In this document: piece after piece, positions 7,722-13,761 of the stretch
Layout: every line of letters starts with the position of its first letter
Position numbering within the stretch: the stretch's first letter is position 1
NCBI GenBank assembly: GCA_029268325.1
Contig: JAJUGC010000013.1
Coordinates: 1 to 14,031 of the forward strand
Direction: 5' to 3'
DNA: 14,031 bases
Origin: Gammaproteobacteria bacterium
GTDB taxonomy: Bacteria > Pseudomonadota > Gammaproteobacteria > Pseudomonadales > Oleiphilaceae
Program-made: the position numbers and the translations under genes
Notes under the pieces: generated by a model
What the model saw: only the letters and a program-made list of their open reading frames with translations
The model's database searches: none
What the model was told of the DNA's origin: nothing

Positions 7722-7746
7722 ACGCCACGGCTCCCAGCCGTGGCGT
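7722..7746 (+). repeat. Strong hairpin between the permease gene and apt
   Basis: The arms ACGCCACGGCT (7722-7732) and AGCCGTGGCGT (7736-7746) form a perfect 11-bp stem with a CCC loop, beginning seven bases after the permease stop. The bases after it (ACCAGACATAACG) contain no T-run, so a rho-independent terminator is unlikely. A role in mRNA 3'-end protection, processing or partial read-through between the two genes is more plausible. The apt start follows 26 bases later. Confidence 0.8.
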
Positions 7747-7772
7747 ACCAGACATAACGAAAGGCCAGTGTT

Positions 7773-8315
7773 ATGGAATATTTCGGCGATATCATCAAAT
7801 CGGCAATCCGCACCGTTCCGGACTGGCCCAAGCCAGGCGTTACCTTCCGCGATATCACTACGGTCCTGCAGGACCGTAGTGTGTTTCGCAAACTCATCGA
7901 TGCCTTTGTGCACCGCTATCATCATGAGCGGATCGATGCCATTGTCGGCGTCGATGCCCGTGGCTTCATCATCGCCGCGCCACTGGCCTACGAGCTCAAT
8001 ACCGCATTTGTGCCGGTACGCAAGAAAGGCAAGCTGCCTTTTGATACCGTCTCGGAAAGCTACCAGCTGGAATATGGCACTGCGGAAGTGGAACTGCACA
8101 AAGATGCGTTAAAGCCTGGTGACCGGGTAATTCTGGTAGACGACCTGATTGCCACAGGCGGCACCATGCTGGCCGCCGCCAGCCTGATCCGTAAACTGGG
8201 CGCAGACCTGCTGGAATGTGCGGCCATCATCGATCTGCCGGACCTGGGCGGGTCCAAGAAGCTTCGGGAACAGGGATTCTCGGTCTTTACCACCTGTCAG
8301 TTCGAAGGCGAATAA
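7773..8315 (+). CDS. apt: Adenine phosphoribosyltransferase
   Basis: This cytoplasmic salvage enzyme makes AMP from adenine and PRPP. The 180-residue length is normal. The N-terminal DWPKPGVTFRDITTVLQD block is characteristic of Apt, and the PRPP-binding loop is VDDLIATGGT at residues 122-131. A GAAAGG stretch at about 7759-7764 precedes the ATG and probably serves as ribosome-binding site. It sits directly downstream of the purine permease on the same strand, so import and salvage are coupled in one unit, possibly modulated by the hairpin at 7722-7746. Codons 28-37 encode a normal, conserved segment, yet their bases form a perfect 26-bp palindrome (7856-7881). The gene ends in a CT/GA-rich repeat before the convergent kinase gene. 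Identity is secure. Confidence 0.97.
   Translation: MEYFGDIIKSAIRTVPDWPKPGVTFRDITTVLQDRSVFRKLIDAFVHRYHHERIDAIVGVDARGFIIAAPLAYELNTAFVPVRKKGKLPFDTVSESYQLEYGTAEVELHKDALKPGDRVILVDDLIATGGTMLAAASLIRKLGADLLECAAIIDLPDLGGSKKLREQGFSVFTTCQFEGE
7856..7881 (+). repeat. Perfect 26-bp palindrome inside apt
   Basis: CACTACGGTCCTG (7856-7868) is followed immediately by its exact reverse complement (7869-7881). It starts at base 84 of the apt reading frame and covers codons 28-37 (ITTVLQDRSV). As RNA it could form an 11-bp stem with a TGCA tetraloop; as DNA it is a fully symmetric site. The function is unknown. Confidence 0.9.
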
Positions 8316-8319
8316 CCCT

Positions 8320-8358
8320 CCCCTCTCCCTCCTGGGGAGAGGGGCCGGGGGAGAGGGG
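8320..8358 (+). repeat. CT/GA-rich intergenic palindrome with duplicated right arm
   Basis: CCCCTCTCCC (8320-8329) pairs perfectly with GGGAGAGGGG at 8335-8344, and the identical ten bases occur again at 8349-8358, so two mutually exclusive hairpins are possible. It lies between the convergent apt and kinase genes, without a T-tract. Its composition and layout resemble the element at 3573-3608 and common dispersed CCCTCTCCC/GGGAGAGGG intergenic repeats seen in many proteobacteria. Confidence 0.7.
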
Positions 8359-8369
8359 AATTTGATCTT

Positions 8370-9704
8370 TCAAGCCGCCTTATCCAGCCCCAAATAGCGC
8401 TCCAACTCCCCACGAAATGCTGCCTGCACGCCTAGCTTTTTCATGATCCAGTAATGCCCGGCGATCATCCGGTCAATAAAGATGCTTTCCACCGGCGGCC
8501 TGAAGCGGTCCATATACTTCCAGATGGTGGGGGTCTTGGCGGCCACCTGCTGGTGAATATCCGCTTCAGCGAAATTGAAGGCCTCGTCCCGGCTGGCAAA
8601 GGGACGAATCAGGATATCCCGCCACATGGCGTAATAGGCGCTGTCGATGGGTGGCTTGTCCTCCACCCGCACACCCAGCTCAATCATGTAACGGTCCAGG
8701 GCATCATATTCTTCATAGAGTGCCGCAATCAGGCTCTTGCGGTAGGCTTCGACGATTTCCGGTTTAAGCTCTTTCACACAACCAAAGTCATAGAGGATGA
8801 TCGAGCCATCCGGACGATAGGCGAAGTTTCCCGCATGGGGGTCCCCATGGATGCATTGGAACTTGAACAGCTGATCGGCCATGGTGGTGAAAATGCGATG
8901 GCCGATTTGGTTGATGGTGTCCTGGCTGTAACGATCCGAAGTTACCTGGCTGATATGGTCTCCCTCCACCAGCTCCAAGGTTAGAACGCGGCGCGTGGAA
9001 AATTCGGGGATGACGGCAGGAATCAGCACGCCCTGGTCCTCCCGGTGAAACTCCCTGAAGCGCTCGATATTGCGGGCCTCGTTCTCGTAATCCAGCTCTT
9101 CCTTTAGACGAATCCGGATTTCCTCAAAGAGTTGGTCCACCATCTCCTTGGGAATCTTGAGCAACCCACCCAGCTTCAAGGCTAGGCGTAGCTGTTTGAG
9201 ATCGGAGTCGCAGGATTCATCCACCCCCGGGTACTGCACCTTCACAATCACCTCTTGTCCATTGTGCAAGCGAGCCCGGTGTACCTGCCCAATGGAAGCC
9301 GCGGCATAGGGCTTCTCATCAAACCACTGGAATACCTGCTGGGGCTCGCCTCCCAACTCACGCCGGATCTGGTCACGGATGACCTGAAAGGGCATCGGCG
9401 GCGCTTCTTTCTGAAGCTTCTGCAACGCCTTGGAAAACTCGGGCGGTAGAAAGTCCTGGGTCTGGGAGGCAATTTGCCCCACCTTCATCACGGCGCCCTT
9501 GAGTTCGCCCAGGGTATTAACAATATCGCTGGCCATTTTGTCGTAAGTCTGGGAGAGCCGTGCCTCCCGCTCCTCAGCAGATCCAAAGACCCGCTTAACC
9601 CGCTCTCCCGCATAGCGGGTTGCCACGGAGGCAGTCATACCTGCCAACTTCATAAAGCGCCCGGTGCGGGTTGTCGTGGTTTTGATGTTTTTATCGTCTG
9701 CCAT
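8370..9704 (-). CDS. ABC1/AarF (UbiB-like) family atypical kinase or ATPase
   Basis: This 444-residue protein belongs to the family of UbiB and Coq8/ADCK. The family-defining KxGQ motif is at residues 74-77 (KVGQ), preceded by an Arg/Lys-rich N-terminus and followed by AAASIGQVHRARL (the nucleotide-loop replacement), VKVQYPG with the ATP-contacting Lys, the catalytic-loop HGDPHAGN and the metal-binding YDFG. Family members act at the inner-membrane face and support ubiquinone/isoprenoid lipid metabolism; whether they phosphorylate protein is doubtful. It looks like an additional ABC1 member rather than ubiB itself, because ubiE and ubiJ are absent and no C-terminal membrane pair is evident. 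The start is supported by GTGAGGT just upstream (9709-9715 on the complement). It is convergent with apt and divergent from tcdA, apparently monocistronic. The physiological substrate is unknown. Confidence 0.87.
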   Translation of the reverse strand: MADDKNIKTTTTRTGRFMKLAGMTASVATRYAGERVKRVFGSAEEREARLSQTYDKMASDIVNTLGELKGAVMKVGQIASQTQDFLPPEFSKALQKLQKEAPPMPFQVIRDQIRRELGGEPQQVFQWFDEKPYAAASIGQVHRARLHNGQEVIVKVQYPGVDESCDSDLKQLRLALKLGGLLKIPKEMVDQLFEEIRIRLKEELDYENEARNIERFREFHREDQGVLIPAVIPEFSTRRVLTLELVEGDHISQVTSDRYSQDTINQIGHRIFTTMADQLFKFQCIHGDPHAGNFAYRPDGSIILYDFGCVKELKPEIVEAYRKSLIAALYEEYDALDRYMIELGVRVEDKPPIDSAYYAMWRDILIRPFASRDEAFNFAEADIHQQVAAKTPTIWKYMDRFRPPVESIFIDRMIAGHYWIMKKLGVQAAFRGELERYLGLDKAA

Positions 9705-10042
9705 GGCTACCTCACTGAATCAGAAACCGGATTTCCCTCGTGTCCGGTCCTGTGATGTCATTATAGTGAGCTGTTGAATGAAAAAGCGGCGACCAGTACC
9801 GGCTTCCGCGTTCCTTGCATTTGCCTTCAACTTTTACGTCGCGCCTTTAATCGACTTGCTTTCGACTCCTACCTATTTATAGGTGAAGTCCACCATTCGA
9901 ACTACCACCACAGCACGATTTTTAGCCGTTATAATACGCGCCCAACGAAGTTGCCCTGCCCGTGCAACTCCTTCGACCCCAAGTATTGATCCAACCCTAG
10001 TCTCACAACCCTAGTGGGCCCGTATGACAAGAGGTAGCGGCC
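9705..10042. promoter_or_regulatory. Divergent promoter region between the ABC1 kinase gene and tcdA
   Basis: This 338-base stretch has no gene. Perfect TATAAT hexamers occur in both directions: 9760-9765 on the minus strand, toward the kinase gene, and 9930-9935 on the plus strand, toward tcdA. Neither has a convincing -35. On the tcdA side a leader of roughly 100 bases can form a stem of AGTTGC (9949-9954) with GCAACT (9964-9969), and it holds a 10-base direct repeat CAACCCTAGT at 9992-10001 and 10006-10015. On the kinase side ACCGGA (9726-9731) and TCCGGT (9743-9748) form a small stem. About 150 bases between the two -10 boxes show nothing I can assign. Confidence 0.5.
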
Positions 10043-10846
10043 ATGACCGATGATTACACGCAACGTTTCAGTGGCATCCAGCGGCTTTACGGCCAGCACT
10101 CCCTGGATGTTCTGGCGAGATCCCATGTGTGCGTCATCGGCATCGGCGGGGTCGGCTCCTGGGCGGCGGAGGCCCTGGCTCGCAGCGGAATCGGCCGGAT
10201 TACCCTCATCGACCTGGACGACGTCTGCATCTCCAACGTCAACCGCCAGCTCCATGCCTTAAACGGCACGGTCGGCCAGTCCAAGGTCATGGTGATGGCC
10301 GAGCGGATTCGCCTGATCAATCCCAATTGCCACTGCACGCCGGTACAGGCCTTTGTGACCGAGAAAAATGTCGCCTCGCAAGTGACGGCGGAGTTCGACT
10401 TCGTGATCGACGCCATCGACAGCGTGAAGCACAAGTGCGCCCTTATTGCCCACTGCCGGCGCAACAAGATCCCGCTGATCACGGTGGGCGGCGCCGGAGG
10501 GCAGACGGACCCGACCCGCATCCAGTATTGCGACCTCAGCAAGTCCTACCATGATCCGCTGCTGGCCAAGGTCCGCAAGAAGTTGCGCAGCGATTACAAC
10601 TTTCCCCAGAATCCACAACGACGTTTCGGCGTCGAATGTGTCTTTTCCGAAGAGCAACTGCGTTACCCCCAACCTGACGGCAGTGTCTGCGAGCAGAAAC
10701 CCGGCGCCGACGGCAGCCTGAAGCTGGATTGCAGTGGTGGCATCGGGGCGGCGACCTTCGTCACTGCCACTTTTGGCTTTGTGGCGGTGTCGCGGGCCAT
10801 TCGCAAGATTCTCGACAAAGCGGAACGCCAGGCGCTAGCAAGCTGA
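10043..10846 (+). CDS. tcdA: tRNA threonylcarbamoyladenosine dehydratase TcdA (CsdL)
   Basis: TcdA is an E1-like ATP-dependent enzyme that cyclises t6A at position 37 of ANN-decoding tRNAs to ct6A. The 267-residue protein starts with the family-typical RFSGIQRLYG, has the ATP-binding GIGGVGSW at residues 33-40, then LIDLDDVCISNVNRQ and the central VIDAIDSVKHK and ITVGGAGGQTDPTRI segments. These match TcdA rather than MoeB/ThiF. Length fits. GAGGTAG at 10031-10037 gives a good ribosome-binding site five bases before the ATG. The sulfur-transfer partners csdA and csdE, often adjacent in enterics, are not here, which is common elsewhere. The thioesterase gene follows after 63 bases with its own likely promoter. 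Identity is secure. Confidence 0.95.
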   Translation: MTDDYTQRFSGIQRLYGQHSLDVLARSHVCVIGIGGVGSWAAEALARSGIGRITLIDLDDVCISNVNRQLHALNGTVGQSKVMVMAERIRLINPNCHCTPVQAFVTEKNVASQVTAEFDFVIDAIDSVKHKCALIAHCRRNKIPLITVGGAGGQTDPTRIQYCDLSKSYHDPLLAKVRKKLRSDYNFPQNPQRRFGVECVFSEEQLRYPQPDGSVCEQKPGADGSLKLDCSGGIGAATFVTATFGFVAVSRAIRKILDKAERQALAS

Positions 10847-10848
10847 TT

Positions 10849-10882
10849 GCAACTGGCAGTTGCCGCTCCAAATCATTACAAT
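10849..10882 (+). promoter_or_regulatory. Probable promoter with 15-bp inverted repeat upstream of the thioesterase gene
   Basis: CTGGCA (10853-10858) and TACAAT (10877-10882) form a sigma70-like pair with an 18-base spacer. GCAACTG-G-CAGTTGC (10849-10863), a perfect 7+1+7 inverted repeat, covers the -35 hexamer, which is where a repressor site would be expected. The implied transcript would start only about 20 bases before the ATG at 10910. Confidence 0.45.
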
Positions 10883-10909
10883 GCCGCGCTTTTCACTTGG
10901 GTATTCAGC

Positions 10910-11335
10910 ATGTCAGTCGATATCAAAGTAAGAGGCTACCACCTCGACATCTATAGCCATGTCAACAATGGCCGCTATTTGGAGTTTCTAGAGGAAGGAC
11001 GCTGGGATTACTTCGACCGCAACCGCTTTCTGGAGCAGTTGGGGCATCTGGATCTAGCCTTTGTGTTGGTTAACATCAACATCAACTACCGTCGGCCCGC
11101 TTATGTGGATGAAACCATTCGGGTACTAACCCGAATGGCCAAGGTGGGGAACAAAAGCGCCAAAATGGCCCAGGAAGTACGACTGGTCGAAAATGGTCAG
11201 CCTACCCTGCTGATTGCCGATGCGGAAATCACCTTCTGTCTGATGGACCAGGCCTCCCAGAAGGCCATTCCCATTGAAGGGGAAGTTCGGCAATTGATGG
11301 AGTCCTTGATCGAAGAGTCGGTCAGCGCCTCTTGA
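10910..11335 (+). CDS. Hotdog-fold acyl-CoA thioesterase (4HBT/YbgC-like)
   Basis: I place the start at the ATG at 10910 (141 residues). The frame extends upstream to a TTG at 10847, but those extra residues do not look like the family and would overlap the likely promoter. The 4-hydroxybenzoyl-CoA-thioesterase signature is at the very N-terminus: Asp13 followed by HVNN at 17-20 and YLEFLEEGRWDYF. Asp13 is the probable catalytic residue. Such proteins hydrolyse acyl-CoA or acyl-ACP thioesters in the cytoplasm, usually as tetramers; the substrate cannot be read from the sequence. No strong Shine-Dalgarno is visible, and the inferred leader is short. It follows tcdA on the same strand and is closed by a strong terminator. 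Family is secure, substrate unknown. Confidence 0.85.
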   Translation: MSVDIKVRGYHLDIYSHVNNGRYLEFLEEGRWDYFDRNRFLEQLGHLDLAFVLVNININYRRPAYVDETIRVLTRMAKVGNKSAKMAQEVRLVENGQPTLLIADAEITFCLMDQASQKAIPIEGEVRQLMESLIEESVSAS

Positions 11336-11350
11336 TCCGCCACCCTGATT

Positions 11351-11381
11351 AAAAAAAAAGCGGGCCCAGGCCCGCTTTTTT
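11351..11381. terminator. Bidirectional rho-independent terminator
   Basis: A run of nine A (11351-11359), the stem GCGGGCC (11360-11366), a two-base centre CA, the complementary GGCCCGC (11369-11375) and six T (11376-11381) form a canonical terminator that works in both directions. It serves the thioesterase gene on the plus strand and the FAH-family gene on the minus strand, whose stop is at 11392. Confidence 0.93.
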
Positions 11382-11391
11382 ATGCTCTTTT

Positions 11392-12063
11392 CTACCCTGC
11401 GCCCGAAACCTGGGCTTCGGCCGACAACAGCCCCGGCAGCTCTGCCAAAAGCCGGTCTCCGGCGTGCAACGGGCCAACCCCCGCTGGCGTTCCAGTCAGC
11501 ACCACATCGCCCGCCTGCAGGGTAAAGTACTGGCTGATATAACTGATCAGTTTGGGAATCGGCGTCAACATCTGGTTGCTGTTGCCATCCTGACGCACCT
11601 GACCATTAACAGTCAGACGTACCGGGATATCCGCCAAATCAGACACCCGCTCCGGTCGAATAAAGCCTGATAAGGGGCAGGCGCCATCGAAAGCCTTGGC
11701 AATTTCCCAAGGGTGCCCCTTGTCCTTGAGCTTGGACTGCAAGTCCCGCAGGGTGAGATCCAGGGCAACTCCAAAACCAGCAATCCCGGCAATGGCCTGC
11801 TGCTCGTCCACGTTCTTCAGGTCACGCCCGATCAACACAGCAATCTCCACCTCATGGTGGCATTCGCCCTTCTGGGCGGGCCAGCGCACCGGCTCGGCGA
11901 ACGACTGCACCGCCGTGGCCGGCTTGATAAACAGGATCGGTTCGGAAGGCACCGGGTTATTCAGCTCCCGGGCATGCTCCGCATAGTTGCGCCCGACACA
12001 GACAACCTTACCCAACGGCCATTGGAAGGCCGCCCCGTCCTCAAAGCGGTGGATATACTGCAT
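11392..12063 (-). CDS. Fumarylacetoacetate hydrolase (FAH) family protein
   Basis: This is a 223-residue single-domain FAH-fold enzyme of the size of FAHD1/YcgM-type proteins. Metal ligands are visible as Glu71 and Glu73 (HHEVEIAVLIG) and Asp102 (GVALDLTLRD). KVVCVGRNYAEHARELNN and the C-terminal QAGDVVLTGTPAGVGPL are also typical. The fold handles beta-keto acids by C-C cleavage, decarboxylation or tautomerisation; FAHD1-like members act on oxaloacetate or acylpyruvates. AGGAGG (complement of 12072-12077) lies eight bases upstream of the ATG and fixes the start. It sits 38 bases downstream of the D-2-hydroxyglutarate dehydrogenase gene on the same strand and is probably cotranscribed, so a substrate near oxoglutarate/oxaloacetate metabolism is plausible but unproven. 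Confidence 0.88.
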   Translation of the reverse strand: MQYIHRFEDGAAFQWPLGKVVCVGRNYAEHARELNNPVPSEPILFIKPATAVQSFAEPVRWPAQKGECHHEVEIAVLIGRDLKNVDEQQAIAGIAGFGVALDLTLRDLQSKLKDKGHPWEIAKAFDGACPLSGFIRPERVSDLADIPVRLTVNGQVRQDGNSNQMLTPIPKLISYISQYFTLQAGDVVLTGTPAGVGPLHAGDRLLAELPGLLSAEAQVSGAG

Positions 12064-12101
12064 CAGGCCAGCCTCCTGTTATGAGTGGGTGGCGGCTCCG
12101 A

Positions 12102-13502
12102 TCAAAGATCGAAGACCTTGCCCGGGTTCATGATGTTGTTAGGGTCAAACACCCGCTTGATGGCTTTCAGGTATTCAATTTCCAGCGGGCTGCGGGTATA
12201 GCTCAGATAATCCTTCTTCACCAGCCCCACGCCGTGCTCGGCCGACACGCTGCCGTTGTAGCGCTCGACGATTTCGAACACCCACTTGTTCACCGTCTCA
12301 CACTTGGCGAAGAACTCTTCCTTGGGCATGTCTTCCGGCTTGAGGATATTCAGGTGCAGGTTGCCGTCACCGATATGGCCAAACCAGATAATCTCAAAAT
12401 CGGGGTAGTGTTTCGCCACCACCGCGTCGATTTCCCGCAGGAAGTCCGGCACCTTGGAAACCACCACGGAAATATCGTTCTTGTAGGGCGTGCGCACGGA
12501 AATGGACTCGGAAATCCCCTCACGCAGGCGCCACAGGTTGTTCAGCTGGGTTTCGCTCTGGCTGATCACCCCATCCAGCACCCAGCCCTCCTCGACACAT
12601 TTCTCGAACAGGGCCATGGCGTTATCCATGACCTGCTCCGAGATGGCCTCGAACTCCAACAGTGCGTAGAACGGCGCTTCCGTTTCAAAGGGGGCCGGCA
12701 CGTCGTGGTGCTTGAACACATGCTGCATGGCCTGGTGGGAGAAGAATTCGTAGGCGGTCAGGTCGATTTGCTGCTGGAAGGTGCGCAGTACATCCATGGT
12801 ATTGGTGATATCCGCCACGCCCAGCACCAGCACCGTCAGGTTGGTGGGCTGGCGGGTCAGCTTCATGGTGGCCTCGGTCACAAAGCCCAGGGTGCCTTCC
12901 GCTCCGATGAACAGGTGACGCAGGTCATAGCCGGTATTGTTCTTGTCCAGGTCCTTGTTCAGTTCCAGGATATCGCCCTTGCCGGTCACGACAGTCAGGC
13001 CGGCCACCCAGTCCCGGGTCATGCCGTAGCGAATCACCTTGATGCCACCGGCGTTGGTGCCGATGTTGCCGCCCAGCTGGCTGGAACCTGCGGAGGCAAA
13101 GTCCACCGGATAATAAAGCCCCTGCTCTTCCGCAAACTCCTGAAGCTGCTGGGTAATAACCCCGGCCTGGCAGCGCACGGAGCGATCCTCGGCACTGAAC
13201 TCCAGGATCTGGTTCATATAGTCGAAGGCCACCACAATTTCCCCATTGGTAGCCACAGCGGCCGCGCTCAGCCCGGTGCGGCCACCGGAAGGTACCAGCC
13301 CAATGCGGTGCTCGTTGGCAAAGCGCACGATGGCCTGCACCTGCTCCGTGGACTTGGGAAACACAATGGCGATGGGCTGGGGCTCGTAAATTCTGGTCCA
13401 GTCCTTGCCGTAGGCCTTGAGCGACTCCTCGTCGGTCAGAACCTTGGCGTCCACCAAAGAACTCAGTTGCTCTATGATCTGTTGCGGACTCAATGCGCTC
13501 AT
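12102..13502 (-). CDS. FAD-linked D-2-hydroxyglutarate dehydrogenase (GlcD/D-lactate dehydrogenase family)
   Basis: I choose the ATG at 13502 (466 residues, MSALSPQQII), where similarity to the family should begin. The frame runs further to an ATG at 13604, but that extension has no ribosome-binding site and no family character. The PCMH-type FAD domain shows PSGGRTGLSAAAV and SSQLGGNIGTNAGGIKVIRYG; the C-terminal FAD-oxidase domain shows HIGDGNLHLNI, EHGVGLVKK and NNIMNPGKVFD. The close relatives I recall include the Pseudomonas D-2-hydroxyglutarate dehydrogenase encoded next to serA. It oxidises D-2-hydroxyglutarate to 2-oxoglutarate and passes electrons to the respiratory chain through an electron-transfer flavoprotein. 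It is divergent from serA and upstream of the FAH-family gene. D-lactate dehydrogenase is the alternative; context makes the hydroxyglutarate call stronger. Confidence 0.87.
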   Translation of the reverse strand: MSALSPQQIIEQLSSLVDAKVLTDEESLKAYGKDWTRIYEPQPIAIVFPKSTEQVQAIVRFANEHRIGLVPSGGRTGLSAAAVATNGEIVVAFDYMNQILEFSAEDRSVRCQAGVITQQLQEFAEEQGLYYPVDFASAGSSQLGGNIGTNAGGIKVIRYGMTRDWVAGLTVVTGKGDILELNKDLDKNNTGYDLRHLFIGAEGTLGFVTEATMKLTRQPTNLTVLVLGVADITNTMDVLRTFQQQIDLTAYEFFSHQAMQHVFKHHDVPAPFETEAPFYALLEFEAISEQVMDNAMALFEKCVEEGWVLDGVISQSETQLNNLWRLREGISESISVRTPYKNDISVVVSKVPDFLREIDAVVAKHYPDFEIIWFGHIGDGNLHLNILKPEDMPKEEFFAKCETVNKWVFEIVERYNGSVSAEHGVGLVKKDYLSYTRSPLEIEYLKAIKRVFDPNNIMNPGKVFDL

Positions 13503-13761
13503 GGCTTCTCGTAACCTCGTCACAACCTGTAGGCCAGTGTCTGCCAGAGAAATCGCAAACTGAGGACTGGCAGAGTTAGAAAAATAGGCGGAGTATGGTA
13601 CCATATCACGCCAATTATTTTGATCCTGAAAACGACTTCTTTAGTATCCTGCAACGCTCTGGTTTTACTAGGTTCCACTCGTTTATTGAGCAAAGTCTCC
13701 CACCCCGCCGTTTGGGTAGCTGGCTTTCCTGAGTAAACAATCGATAAGGTAACAGGTCATC
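13503..13761. promoter_or_regulatory. Divergent control region between the D-2-hydroxyglutarate dehydrogenase gene and serA
   Basis: A 12-bp palindrome TATGGTACCATA lies at 13594-13605, a candidate operator for either gene. TTGATC (13620-13625) and TAGTAT (13642-13647), with 16 bases between, form a modest sigma70-like promoter toward serA. The leader that follows can form a long-range stem: TTTACT-AGG (13664-13672) with CCT-(G)-AGTAAA (13728-13737), enclosing smaller stems. No clear dehydrogenase promoter could be picked out. Confidence 0.45.

Noticed and set aside
10847..10909. N-terminal extension of the thioesterase from a TTG start
   Set aside because: The family begins at the downstream Met; the extension overlaps the likely promoter and lacks a ribosome-binding site.
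12081..13514. A 477-codon open frame on the plus strand opposite the dehydrogenase gene
   Set aside because: It is antisense to a well-recognised FAD enzyme, is rich in His, Gly and Gln as expected for a shadow frame in GC-rich DNA, and resembles no family.
13503..13604. N-terminal extension of the dehydrogenase from an ATG at 13604
   Set aside because: No Shine-Dalgarno, no family similarity, and it would overlap the 12-bp palindrome; the ATG at 13502 gives the usual length.
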